Of a stretch of 64,000 nt of DNA, positions 50,871 to 59,927 are shown one piece after another (positions within the stretch are counted from its first letter, which is position 1; each line of letters opens with the position of its first letter). Both the position numbers and the translations under genes were made by a program. The stretch lies in assembly GCF_019308285.1 (NCBI RefSeq), contig NZ_WWEM01000039.1, forward strand, positions 62,001 to 126,000. Direction: 5' to 3'. This DNA is from Flavobacterium quisquiliarum. Its GTDB lineage: Bacteria; Bacteroidota; Bacteroidia; Flavobacteriales; Flavobacteriaceae. The notes beneath the pieces were generated by a model. The model saw only the letters and a program-made list of their open reading frames with translations, had not been told where the DNA came from and did no database searches.

Positions 50871-50915
50871 AAAAAATCCCAAACCCCAATCAGTAAAAAT
50901 TGGAATTTGGAATTT
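50871..50915 (-). terminator. Antiporter terminator, CCCAAACCCCAAT family
   Basis: Arms AATCCCAAACCCCAAT and ATTGGAATTTGGAATTT with a short loop; on the minus strand it is followed by TTTTTTTT-rich sequence. It is almost the same as the leuS terminator at 37896-37939. Confidence 0.75.
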
Positions 50916-50938
50916 AAAAAATTGAGATTTAAAACTAT

Positions 50939-53209
50939 CTATGGCTTCAAAATCAAAACCGAAGGTGTATTATTCAGCCACGTACTTTGAGATTCAATTA
51001 GTTTTTTCCAACTATCAAGGCTAATAATCATTAAGTTTTGACCATCTAAAAACTCTTTTTTAATTGTTCTGTCATTCATAATCATAATATGATTTGGGGC
51101 AATCTGTTCTATAGATCGGATGGTTTCCTGAATCTCACGAGTACTTCGAACTTCTCCGCTTGCATCCAGAACCGTGATCTGAGAACCATTATTATTGATT
51201 AATTTTTTAGCATAATCTATTAAAAAAGCATCTTCTTTACTAAAAACAGGAATAAACACTTGATTCATTTCTTCTAAATCTTTATCAATAAAAATACCAA
51301 CTGGCATTTTGGTTTTTGCAATTATATGACGTGTTCTTTCATCAAAAGGATTGTTTTCGAACAAACCTTCTTTTCCGGTAAACTTATCAATCAAACGATC
51401 TGGGTTTACAATTCGGGTTGTAAATCCAAGGATTTTTCCAAGCAAAGTTCCATCAAAGATAGATTGTCCAAGACCAACCAATAACAAATCATAATCTCCA
51501 TGATTTGCCGAATCAATAATATCGGTATCAATATCATTAGAAACTTTAAAAAGACTTACAATCTTTTGATTTAAACGATTGGATTCTTCGATAACTGGAA
51601 CCAGCATTTTTTTCTCATGATCTTTTACATCAAAAGAGTGAATTTCTGTACTCAATGACAAATGCATCGCTGTTACAATCGAATTGTCGGGCTGTTTTTT
51701 AACTAAACTATTAGCGATTTGAAGCAGTTTTTTCCCTCTTTCTGGTGTAGCAAACGAAAGCAGAATTTTATATTTACTCTTACTTCCTATTTCTTCTGGA
51801 ACAGCGGTTTCTTTATCTTTAAAAATGAATCCGATAAAATCTAAAGCCGGGCCTGTCATAAAAGTCGTAACCAAAGCCATGATTACCATCATCGTAAAAA
51901 TCTCTGTAGATAAAACTCCAAGATCGTAACCGATATTCAGAACAACAAGTTCCATCAAACCACGTGTGTTCATTAATGCTCCAATTGCTAAACTATCTTT
52001 CCAGCTTTGTCCGACAAATTTTGCTGCCAAAGCACTACCGAAAAATTTACCAGCTACAGCAACGGCAATAATTAAACCTGTAATTTTCCATAATTCAGGA
52101 TCATTCAGCAAACCAATTTGTGTACGTAAACCAGTAAAAACAAAGAATAATGGCAATAAAACGATAATGGCTACATCTTCTACTTTTTCAATAAATATGT
52201 TTCTGAATTTATTGTTTTCCGGCATAATTGCTCCTGCCAAGAAAGCTCCAAATAAAGCATGAATTCCGATTAATTCTGCTGCATAAGCAGAAACCAAAAG
52301 TGTGATAAAGAAAATCGCAACAACTGGTTTATTCAAACTTTCACGAGTCGAATTTAAATCTCCAACACGTTTTAAGAACGGACGAACGATTTTCAACATA
52401 ATAATTACGTATAAAATCGCTAAACCGATAACATATAACGAACTTGTAAATGAACCTGCTTTTACGATAGCAATTACAACAGCCAAAATACACCAAGCTG
52501 TAATATCATCGGCTGCCGCACACGTAATCGCGATGGTTCCTAGTTTTGTTTTCTGCATTCCTCGTTCCTGTACAATTCTGGCCAAAACCGGAAAAGCAGT
52601 TATACTCATGGCAATTCCCATAAATAATCCGAAAGAAGAAAACTCAACACCAATTGGGGCAAAAGTGTGGTATATAAAATAGGCTAAAGTTAATCCTAAA
52701 GCAAAAGGAATTACAATACTGGCGTGGCTGATTACAACCGCATCATGTGCTTTGTTTTTTAGTACTTTAAGATCCAATTCCATTCCGATTACGAACATGA
52801 AAAGAATTAAACCAATCTGGCTTAAGAACTGTAAGTTTCCTAATGATTCTTTTGGAAATAAAGCGGCTGAAAATTCAGGAAAATACATTCCAACCAAAGA
52901 CGGCCCAAGAACAATACCTGCAATCATTTCTCCAATTACAGATGGTTGACCGATTTTTCTGAAAAACCATCCAAATAAACGGGCTACTAAAATGATCGTA
53001 ACGATCTGCGCCAATAAAATGGCTAACGGATGCTGTAAATTATGAACCATAGAATCCAAGAAGTCATTCCAATGGTTGCTTTCGATTTGTTTTTTTACGA
53101 TGTTGCGCCCCACTTCTAATGCGGCTCCTTTTGAAATTACCCAATAAATCAGTGCTGTAAAACCACCAATAATTGTAATGTAAAATACAGAGTTTTTAAT
53201 GTTATTCAT
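50939..53209 (-). CDS. Cation:proton antiporter (CPA2/KefB type) with C-terminal USP-like domain
   Basis: A 756-residue membrane antiporter. Residues 60-460 hold about 12 helices of the Na+/H+ exchanger fold, with IGLILFMFVIGMELDLKVLK near 131-150 and an AADDITAWCILAV region near 230-243. The C-terminal 250 residues are soluble, without a RCK/TrkA Rossmann fold, and resemble a universal-stress-protein-like domain. It is transcribed alone. The ion specificity cannot be deduced. Confidence 0.87.
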   Translation of the reverse strand: MNNIKNSVFYITIIGGFTALIYWVISKGAALEVGRNIVKKQIESNHWNDFLDSMVHNLQHPLAILLAQIVTIILVARLFGWFFRKIGQPSVIGEMIAGIVLGPSLVGMYFPEFSAALFPKESLGNLQFLSQIGLILFMFVIGMELDLKVLKNKAHDAVVISHASIVIPFALGLTLAYFIYHTFAPIGVEFSSFGLFMGIAMSITAFPVLARIVQERGMQKTKLGTIAITCAAADDITAWCILAVVIAIVKAGSFTSSLYVIGLAILYVIIMLKIVRPFLKRVGDLNSTRESLNKPVVAIFFITLLVSAYAAELIGIHALFGAFLAGAIMPENNKFRNIFIEKVEDVAIIVLLPLFFVFTGLRTQIGLLNDPELWKITGLIIAVAVAGKFFGSALAAKFVGQSWKDSLAIGALMNTRGLMELVVLNIGYDLGVLSTEIFTMMVIMALVTTFMTGPALDFIGFIFKDKETAVPEEIGSKSKYKILLSFATPERGKKLLQIANSLVKKQPDNSIVTAMHLSLSTEIHSFDVKDHEKKMLVPVIEESNRLNQKIVSLFKVSNDIDTDIIDSANHGDYDLLLVGLGQSIFDGTLLGKILGFTTRIVNPDRLIDKFTGKEGLFENNPFDERTRHIIAKTKMPVGIFIDKDLEEMNQVFIPVFSKEDAFLIDYAKKLINNNGSQITVLDASGEVRSTREIQETIRSIEQIAPNHIMIMNDRTIKKEFLDGQNLMIISLDSWKKLIESQSTWLNNTPSVLILKP

Positions 53210-53322
53210 AACTCATTCTTTTGATTTATTGCCGCAAATATCAGAACTGAGTTTTAAGTGAAAAAGCAAATTACAGGCTAATTTTCAATGTATGTAACAA
53301 GATGGAAAAACTTTGTAATAAG

Positions 53323-54042
53323 TTATAATTTTACCTTTTTCAAAAAATCAGAACGATAGGTTTCACTTAAGATTAAGGCTGTATTTTTATTATTTTCTTC
53401 TAAATGATGAAGCACAATTTCGTTGTGATTAAAAAATTTTATCGCCTTTACCGCTACAATTTCTTTTTTGTTAATTCTACAGAAATCGGCGTCGGGTAAT
53501 TCGTGTAAAAGAGTATCGAATTTTACATTCTTTAAATTCAGAAAACTTCCATCGGTAAGCAAAACTGTTTTATCACGGCTGTCACTTGAAGCTGTTGTGA
53601 TGTATTGAATTTTATTAAAATACAGCAAAGTCTTTCCTTTATCTGTATTCAATTGCATGAACTTTTTGGAATTATCTGATTTATCGAAACGCTCAAAAGC
53701 TTTTGTAATGGCTTTTTGAAGACGTTCCAGTTTTACCGGTTTTGTGATATAATCCACAGCATCAATATTAAAAGCATCGGCAGCATAATCTTTATAAGCG
53801 GTACAGAAAATCACTAATTTATTATCTAACATTTCAGCTAAATTCAAACCGTCCATTCCTGGCATTTCGATATCAGAAATTAAGAGATCAAAATCCAGAT
53901 CTGGAATATCAGACAAAAGTTTCTGCGGATTATTGAATGTTTTGACGATTTCCAATTCCGGAATTTGTTCGCAAAGCATTTTCAAATAAGTCAATCCCGG
54001 AAGCTCATCGTCCAGAAGCAAGCATTTCAGTTTTGTATTCAA
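53323..54042 (-). CDS. LytTR-family response regulator
   Basis: A 239-residue regulator. The receiver has DDE at about 11-13 and phospho-acceptor Asp near 57 (DLLISDIEMPG), with conserved Lys in YITKPVKLERL. The C-terminal LytTR DNA-binding domain (about 135-239) has FCRINKKEIVAVKAIKFFNH. Its ATG overlaps the kinase gene by 38 bp, so the two are co-expressed and probably partners. Confidence 0.92.
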   Translation of the reverse strand: MNTKLKCLLLDDELPGLTYLKMLCEQIPELEIVKTFNNPQKLLSDIPDLDFDLLISDIEMPGMDGLNLAEMLDNKLVIFCTAYKDYAADAFNIDAVDYITKPVKLERLQKAITKAFERFDKSDNSKKFMQLNTDKGKTLLYFNKIQYITTASSDSRDKTVLLTDGSFLNLKNVKFDTLLHELPDADFCRINKKEIVAVKAIKFFNHNEIVLHHLEENNKNTALILSETYRSDFLKKVKL

Positions 54043-54793
54043 GTAAATCTATTTTTAGATGAGCAATATAAATGTCGTTTTCTATAAACTTATCGAGTTT
54101 GAAATTATTCTTGTAAATAATTCGAAGGCGATGTTCTAAAGTCGCATGACCAAAACCGCTTCGCTCCTTTTTCAACACTTTTTTATCTGAGATTTTGTTT
54201 GAAACGGTCATAAAAAAAGCATTGTCTTTAAATTCAAAAACTACCGAAATAAAAGCATCGGCACTTTGAAGATCGGCGTGTTTAAATGCATTTTCGATTA
54301 AATCAATAGAAATCAAAGGCGCTAACAAAGGCTGATCGTACAATTTATCATCTTCATTAATATTGGTTTTAATCTTCAATTCAAAAAGTGGACTGATTTT
54401 AATTTTATTGATTTCGATTAGATTCAGTGCAAAATTGATTTCTTCTTTTGCCGTCACAAATTTCTTTTTGCTTTCATATAAAATATAATCCAAAACATTG
54501 GCCAGTTTGTCTAAGGCAAAATACGTTTGATAAGCATGCGACTGAATCGAATTTAAAATATTCTTAAACAAATGCGGATTTAGTTTTGACTCTAAATTCT
54601 CTAACTGAAGATCATTTACTTTTACTTCCAGCGCATAAAAACTCTTTTCGGCATCTTCTTTTGCTTTTTTGGCCTGCATCAATTGATAAATCATAAAACA
54701 AATGATGACAATCAGCAAAAAAAGAATCGCTAAAAAAATAAAAGTGGTCGTATTGTTATCCTGCATTGTGATTGTTGTTTTTGTCTTTGGCAT
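54005..54793 (-). CDS. LytS-like sensor histidine kinase
   Basis: A 262-residue membrane kinase with one helix (about 17-38) and a coiled coil, then the His-kinase PF06580 region with ESKLNPHLFKNILNSIQS near 63-80 and a C-terminal ATPase with LISIDLIENAFKHAD and SGFGHATLEHRL. The 5' end has two in-frame ATGs; the one at 54766 (MQDNN) gives a leader-free membrane start, and the one at 54793 is preceded by GGAGGG. I keep 54793, but it may be 54766. The partner regulator overlaps its 3' end. Confidence 0.85.
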   Translation of the reverse strand: MPKTKTTITMQDNNTTTFIFLAILFLLIVIICFMIYQLMQAKKAKEDAEKSFYALEVKVNDLQLENLESKLNPHLFKNILNSIQSHAYQTYFALDKLANVLDYILYESKKKFVTAKEEINFALNLIEINKIKISPLFELKIKTNINEDDKLYDQPLLAPLISIDLIENAFKHADLQSADAFISVVFEFKDNAFFMTVSNKISDKKVLKKERSGFGHATLEHRLRIIYKNNFKLDKFIENDIYIAHLKIDLLEYKTEMLASGR

Positions 54794-55010
54794 CTTAAAA
54801 TTCTTCCCTCCGAATTAAATTATCGAAGTTTTTTTAATCACTCGAAGTTATAAAAATTATTTTTCATGATTTTAAATTCACGCAAAGATGAGAAAAGCTA
54901 TCGATTAAATACTAAAAATGAATTGTATTATCATAAACAATAAACTTTCAAATTTGTGTTAACGTTAAGTAAAATACAGTGGTTAATTTATGATTTCGAG
55001 CACTTTTCAC

Positions 55011-55018
55011 TACATTTG
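55011..55018 (+). promoter_or_regulatory. Promoter -7 box TACATTTG of the MMPL gene
   Basis: An exact TAnnTTTG match 21 bp before the ATG at 55039. No TTG -33 element was seen. Confidence 0.52.
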
Positions 55019-55038
55019 CATCCATTTTTAAAGAATAT

Positions 55039-57405
55039 ATGAAAAACGCTGTCCAAGTCGGATTTTGGGAAAAACTGGCCCGAATTATACTTAAAAACAG
55101 AATAACTATTTTGGTTATTCTTTCCCTGTTAACTATTTTCCTTGGTTATCAATGGAAAAACCTGTCTATGACTTATACCGAAGCCAACTTGCTTCCAAAA
55201 GATCATATTGCGAATAAAGATTATCAAAAATTTCTTGATAAGTTTGGCGAAGAAGGAAACCTTATTGTGATTGGTTTTAAAGATCCGAAGTTTTTTACAC
55301 CTAAGAATTACGCTGCTTGGACAGAATTGATGAATGGTCTAAAAAAAGCGAAAGAAGTTGATTTGGTAATTTCTTTGAATGACTTAAAGAAACTGGAAAA
55401 AGATACTGTAAATCAAAAATTTGTTTTAGCGCCATTTATTGAAGAAAGCAAAGTACTTGATCCAGCTTATTTAAAAACGGTTCAATACGATTTGTTTCAC
55501 AATCTTCCTTTTTATGAAGGGCTTTTGTTTAACAAAGAAAGCGGGAGTGTTCGTTCTGCCATCTACATGAACAAAGCGCTGGTAAATACAGCTGAAAGAA
55601 AGACTTTTATCTTAAAAGATTTAGTTCCGAAAATTGATAAATTCGAAAAAACAACAGGAATCGATCTTAAAGTTTCGGGAATGCCTTACATCCGTACGAT
55701 CAATGCGGATAATATGAAAGGCGAAATCGGACTTTTTATTGGAGCGTCTTTATTGACGGTTTCTTTAATTTTCTTTTTCTTCTTCCGTTCATTCAGAGCG
55801 ACATTTATTTCAATTTGTATTTTAATTGTCGGCGTAACCTGGTCGTTTGGAACGCTTGGATTATTTGGATATAAAATCACGATTTTAACGGCTATTATTC
55901 CACCGCTGATTATCGTAATCGGAATTACCAACTGTATTTTCCTGATTAATAAATACCAGCAGGAAATTAAACTGCATAACAATCAGGCAAAGGCGTTACA
56001 GCGTGTGATTTCAAAAATTGGGTCTTCGACTTTGATGACCAATTTAACTGCTGCAATTGGTTTTGCAACCTTGATGATTACCGGAAATGAATTACTTTTT
56101 GAATTTGGATTGGTAACTTCTATCAACGTGCTTTCTGTATATACTTTGACACTTTTTATCGTGCCGATTATCTACAGTTTTATGCCATTGCCAAAAGCGA
56201 AACACTTATACCATTTAGACAAAACGTATATTTCAACACTTTTAAATGTGGTTGCGAATATCGTTAAAGGTAAAAAGACAATCGTTTACACTATTTATGC
56301 TATCCTTTTTATAATAAGTTTAAATGGAGTGAGACAAATGAAAGTATCAGGAAGTTTAATTGGTGAAATGCCGAAAACAGCTTCTTTCTTTAAAGATATT
56401 TTATTTTACGAAAAGGAATTCAACGGAGTTATGCCGCTGGAAATTATGATTGACACTAAAAAGAAAAAAGGTGTTATGAAGCCGGCTACAATTCGTAAAA
56501 TGGATGAATTGCAAAATACCATTTCAGAAATTCCAGAATTAGCAAAACCGGTTTCGGTTGTAAACCTGGTTAAATATGCAAAACAAGCTTTCTATAACGG
56601 AAATCCTGAATATTACCAATTGCCAACTTCTCAGGAACAAACTTTTATTCTGGGTTATGCTAAAAATGCAACCAAAAACAGCAAAGAAAACTTAATGAAA
56701 GCTTACGTGGATTCGACTGGACAATATGCCCGAATCACGACTTTCATGAAAGATATTGGAACAGATGAAATGGCAAAAGTAGAAGGAAAATTACGCAAAA
56801 AAATTGACGAGATTTTCCCGAAAGACCGTTACGAAGTCACGATTACAGGAAAAGCTTTAGTATTCCAAAAAGGAACAACTTATCTGGCACATAACTTAAT
56901 CGAATCATTATTGTTTGCGATTTTGACTATTGCAATTTTGATGCTGTATTTATTCCGTTCTTTCAAAATGGTAGCAGCTTCTTTGATTACGAATATTTTA
57001 CCGCTTTGTATTACTTCTGGATTAATGGGTTATTTCGGAATTCCGTTAAAACCTTCAACGATTTTGGTATTCAGTATCGCTTTCGGAATTTCAGTAGATA
57101 ATGCGATTCAGTTTATGGCGAAATACAAACATGACCTGATTCAAAACCGTGGAAAAGTGAAGAAATCTGTTTTCAGTGCCTTAAGAGAAACTGGTGTAAG
57201 TACTTTCTATACTTCTGTAGTTTTGATTTTAGGTTTTGCAACTTTTACTTTATCAAGTTTCAGCGGAACAATCGCCTTAGGAGGATTAATTTCCTGTACT
57301 TTGGTTTTTGCAATGTTTGCTAACTTGGTTGTATTGCCATCACTGGTTTTAACTTTTGAGAAGAAGAAAACTAAGAAAGAGGAATTGGAGAATTTGGAGA
57401 AATAA
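55039..57405 (+). CDS. RND/MMPL-family membrane transporter
   Basis: A 788-residue transporter with the RND duplicated layout: helix about 20-38, a large extracytoplasmic loop (40-225), five to six helices (230-380), a second single helix (about 410-430), a second loop and a final helix group (about 625-775). GISVDNAIQFMAKYKHD near 675-690 is a conserved RND/MMPL segment with functional Asp. It resembles the HAE2/MMPL and hopanoid-transporter-like group. No periplasmic adaptor or outer-membrane factor is nearby, so it is probably a lipid or small-molecule exporter. Confidence 0.87.
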   Translation: MKNAVQVGFWEKLARIILKNRITILVILSLLTIFLGYQWKNLSMTYTEANLLPKDHIANKDYQKFLDKFGEEGNLIVIGFKDPKFFTPKNYAAWTELMNGLKKAKEVDLVISLNDLKKLEKDTVNQKFVLAPFIEESKVLDPAYLKTVQYDLFHNLPFYEGLLFNKESGSVRSAIYMNKALVNTAERKTFILKDLVPKIDKFEKTTGIDLKVSGMPYIRTINADNMKGEIGLFIGASLLTVSLIFFFFFRSFRATFISICILIVGVTWSFGTLGLFGYKITILTAIIPPLIIVIGITNCIFLINKYQQEIKLHNNQAKALQRVISKIGSSTLMTNLTAAIGFATLMITGNELLFEFGLVTSINVLSVYTLTLFIVPIIYSFMPLPKAKHLYHLDKTYISTLLNVVANIVKGKKTIVYTIYAILFIISLNGVRQMKVSGSLIGEMPKTASFFKDILFYEKEFNGVMPLEIMIDTKKKKGVMKPATIRKMDELQNTISEIPELAKPVSVVNLVKYAKQAFYNGNPEYYQLPTSQEQTFILGYAKNATKNSKENLMKAYVDSTGQYARITTFMKDIGTDEMAKVEGKLRKKIDEIFPKDRYEVTITGKALVFQKGTTYLAHNLIESLLFAILTIAILMLYLFRSFKMVAASLITNILPLCITSGLMGYFGIPLKPSTILVFSIAFGISVDNAIQFMAKYKHDLIQNRGKVKKSVFSALRETGVSTFYTSVVLILGFATFTLSSFSGTIALGGLISCTLVFAMFANLVVLPSLVLTFEKKKTKKEELENLEK

Positions 57406-57431
57406 TTTTTCTTTGCCATATAAAGATATTC

Positions 57432-57488
57432 GCCACGAATTCACGAATTAATTTAAAAACAAATTTTAATAATTCGTGAATTCGTGGC
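57432..57488. repeat. Perfect inverted repeat (GAATTCACGAATTA family)
   Basis: The 19-bp arms at 57432-57450 and 57470-57488 are exact reverse complements around a 19-nt spacer. It follows the MMPL stop by about 27 bp and may serve as its terminator. A diverged copy is at 1836-1930. Confidence 0.85.
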
Positions 57489-57536
57489 TTATAAATTTAC
57501 ACTAATACTCGCCTTAATAACAAAATAGAAGAAAAA

Positions 57537-57640
57537 TAGCTCCTTTTGAAAACGAGTGCCCTAGCCCTGATCGAAGCGACATCCTTTCTATTTTTTCTTT
57601 AAAAATAGAAAGATACAGCGAAGAGCAGGAAACAGCTTCA
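57537..57640. repeat. Structured ~100-bp repeat-like element upstream of asnS
   Basis: The region starts TAGCTCC and ends AGGAAACAGCT, with a central hairpin CTTTCTATTTTT / AAAAATAGAAAG (57585-57612) around a CTT loop and flanking GC-richer blocks CCCTAGCCCTGATCGAAGC and GATACAGCGAAGAGCAGG. It resembles a dispersed Flavobacterium element that I recall; it may be a small RNA or a mobile repeat. It is the largest structured part of the 330-bp gap 57406-57735. Confidence 0.6.
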
Positions 57641-57659
57641 AAAATTAATTATTATCGTT

Positions 57660-57667
57660 TATATTTG
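57660..57667 (+). promoter_or_regulatory. asnS promoter -7 box TATATTTG
   Basis: An exact TAnnTTTG match 69 bp before the asnS ATG. The leader has the AATCTAAA unit just before the start codon. Confidence 0.55.
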
Positions 57668-57735
57668 CAATTCGATATAAAAAACACTGGTTTTATTTTG
57701 ATGTAAAATCAGCAATCTATAAATCTAAAATTAAA

Positions 57736-59181
57736 ATGAGACACACAAAGGTTAAAGACTTATTAAACAGTACGACGACGCTACAGGAAGTGAATGCAAA
57801 AGGATGGGTGAGAACTTTTAGAAATAATCAGTTCATCGCGCTTAATGACGGTTCTACAATTAATAATATTCAATGTGTTGTTGATTTTGAAAATACACCG
57901 GAAGAAACTTTAAAAAGAATCACAACTGGAGCTGCGGTTTCTGTAATTGGAACTTTGGTTGAAAGTAAAGGTGCGGGTCAGAAATATGAAATTCAGGTGA
58001 ACAAACTTGAAATTCTTGGAGATTCTGATGCTGAGAAATTCCCAATGCAGCCTAAAAAACACTCTTTAGAATTTTTACGTGAAAATGCACACTTGCGTGT
58101 ACGTACAAATGCTTTTGGTGCGATTATGCGTGTTCGTTCGGTTTTATCTTATGCAGTTCACAGTTATTTCCAGCAAAAAGGTTTCGTGTATGTAAACACA
58201 CCAATTATCACTGGAGCTGACGCTGAAGGTGCTGGAGAAATGTTCCAGGTTACTTCTTTGCCATTGGATAATCTTCCAAAAAACGAAGAAGGAAACATTG
58301 ATTTCAAAAAAGATTTCTTTGGAAAACATACGAACTTGACGGTTTCTGGACAATTAGAAGGTGAAACTTTTGCAATGGCTTTGGGTCAGATTTATACTTT
58401 TGGGCCAACGTTTAGAGCTGAAAACTCAAACACTTCTCGTCACTTGGCAGAATTCTGGATGATCGAGCCTGAAGTTGCTTTCAACGACCTTGACGACAAC
58501 ATGGATTTGGCTGAAGATTTTATTCAGTACGTAATTAAATATGCTTTAGATAATTGTCAGGATGATTTGAAATTCTTGGAAGGAAGACTTTTAGAAGAAG
58601 AAAAATCAAAACCACAAGCTGAAAGAAGCGAAATGGCTTTGTTAGAGAAATTGAACTTCGTATTGGAAAACAACTTCAAACGTGTTTCTTATACAGAAGC
58701 AATTGATATTTTAAGAGATTCAACTCCAAATAAAAAGAAGAAATTCCAATATTTAATCAACGAATGGGGAGCTGATTTACAGTCAGAACACGAACGTTTC
58801 TTGGTTGAAAAACACTTTAAATGTCCGGTAATTTTATACGATTACCCAGCAAACATCAAAGCGTTTTACATGCGTTTGAACGACAACACTGAACCAGGAA
58901 GAGAAACAGTTCGTGCGATGGATATCCTTTTCCCTGGAATCGGAGAAATCGTTGGTGGTTCTGAAAGAGAAGAACGTTACGATGTTTTGGTTGAGAAAAT
59001 GGAAAAACTAGGAATTGATAAAGAAGAATTATACTGGTATTTAGATACGAGAAGATTTGGATCGGCAACTCACGCAGGTTTCGGTTTAGGATTTGAGCGT
59101 TTGGTATTGTTTGTTACAGGAATGACGAACATTAGAGACGTAATTCCTTTCCCGAGAACTCCGGGTAGCGCAGAGTTCTAG
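57736..59181 (+). CDS. asnS: Asparaginyl-tRNA synthetase
   Basis: Class II synthetase of 481 residues. The N-terminal OB-fold (about 15-110) has VRTFRNNQFIALNDGSTINN. The catalytic part has FRAENSNTSRHLAEFWMIEP near 216-235 (motif 2) and GFGLGFERLVLFVTG near 449-463 (motif 3). The GTP-like specificity pocket fits asparagine rather than aspartate enzymes. It is followed by a repeat pair and the broken GxxExxY gene before rpoN. Confidence 0.96.
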   Translation: MRHTKVKDLLNSTTTLQEVNAKGWVRTFRNNQFIALNDGSTINNIQCVVDFENTPEETLKRITTGAAVSVIGTLVESKGAGQKYEIQVNKLEILGDSDAEKFPMQPKKHSLEFLRENAHLRVRTNAFGAIMRVRSVLSYAVHSYFQQKGFVYVNTPIITGADAEGAGEMFQVTSLPLDNLPKNEEGNIDFKKDFFGKHTNLTVSGQLEGETFAMALGQIYTFGPTFRAENSNTSRHLAEFWMIEPEVAFNDLDDNMDLAEDFIQYVIKYALDNCQDDLKFLEGRLLEEEKSKPQAERSEMALLEKLNFVLENNFKRVSYTEAIDILRDSTPNKKKKFQYLINEWGADLQSEHERFLVEKHFKCPVILYDYPANIKAFYMRLNDNTEPGRETVRAMDILFPGIGEIVGGSEREERYDVLVEKMEKLGIDKEELYWYLDTRRFGSATHAGFGLGFERLVLFVTGMTNIRDVIPFPRTPGSAEF

Positions 59182-59189
59182 GAAGTTTT

Positions 59190-59216
59190 GCCACGAAGGC
59201 ACAAAGACGCTAAGTT
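59190..59216 (-). repeat. Intergenic repeat (CTTTGTGCCTTCGTGGC), minus orientation
   Basis: The minus strand reads CTTTGTGCCTTCGTGGCAAA, a core of the same family as 25361-25384. It starts 9 bp after the asnS stop. Confidence 0.75.
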
Positions 59217-59328
59217 ACTTTTAAACTGAACGAATTAAAGACTCAAAAAAAAATTAAAATAATACCACGAAGACGCAAATTCACAAGTATTATTTTATTA
59301 TTTGATAAAGATTTAAAAACTTTCAAAA

Positions 59329-59360
59329 AAAACTTTGTGCCTTAGTGCCTTCGTGGCAAA
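59329..59360 (+). repeat. Intergenic repeat (CTTTGTGCCTTAGTGCCTTC), copy before GxxExxY
   Basis: The core CTTTGTGCCTTAGTGCCTTC then GTGGC is the fullest copy. It ends 13 bp before the ATG of the GxxExxY gene at 59374, with two further direct copies after the gene (59833-59860, 59881-59910). Confidence 0.8.
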
Positions 59361-59373
59361 ACCAAAAAAATAT

Positions 59374-59769
59374 ATGCTCTCTGAAAGAACGGAAGAAATT
59401 GGAAAAATAATAGTAAACTCAGCATTTAAAGTTCATAAGCAACTTGGACCTGGATTATTAGAAAGAGTTTATGAAGTTTGTCTAGCTCATGAAATTGCTA
59501 AAGCTGGTCTTGATGTAAAACGCCAAGTTGATATTCCAATCGTGTATGACGGAATTGAATTTAGCGAAGGCTTAAGATTAGATTTACTGATTGAAGATTC
59601 TATCATTATAGAAATTAAAGCAGTTGAGCAAATGAATCCGGTTTGGTAAGCACAAATTATAAGTCAGTTAAAATTACTGGATAAAGATCTAGGATTTTTA
59701 ATTAATTTCAATGTTCCATTGATAAAGAGCGGTATCAGAAGATTTATAAATACGAAAAAAGTATTTTGA
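59374..59769 (+). pseudogene. GxxExxY-family protein, interrupted by an in-frame TAA
   Basis: The frame from ATG 59374 reads MLSERTEEIGKIIVNSAFKV, then GPGLLERVYEVCLA (the GxxExxY core), and reaches TAA at 59647-59649 after 91 codons. Immediately after it the same frame continues with AQIISQLKLLDKDLGFLINF and NVPLIKSGIRRFI to a TGA at 59767-59769. The continuation is the conserved end of the family, so one nonsense codon (probably AAA or GAA originally) broke the gene. The family is a PD-(D/E)XK-like nuclease fold of unknown role. It sits between asnS and rpoN, flanked by repeat copies. Confidence 0.82.
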
Positions 59770-59832
59770 AACTCTCAGTAAAATTAGAACGCAAACAAAA
59801 ATTTGTGTCTTAACGCCCAGTGTTAAAATAAA

Positions 59833-59860
59833 AAACTTTGTGTCTTAGTGCCTTTGTAGC
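59833..59860 (+). repeat. Intergenic repeat, copy after GxxExxY
   Basis: Reads AAACTTTGTGTCTTAGTGCC then TTTGTAGC, a diverged direct copy of 59329-59360. Together they bracket the broken gene. Confidence 0.75.
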
Positions 59861-59880
59861 AAGAAACAAAAAAACAAATA

Positions 59881-59910
59881 AAACTTTGTGCCTTCGCGCC
59901 TTAGTGGCAA
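59881..59910 (+). repeat. Intergenic repeat, copy before rpoN
   Basis: Reads AAACTTTGTGCCTTCGCGCC then TTAGTGGCAA, a further direct copy ending 18 bp before the rpoN ATG. It creates a false N-terminal extension of rpoN. Confidence 0.75.
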
Positions 59911-59927
59911 AAAATAGCGCCTTAACT

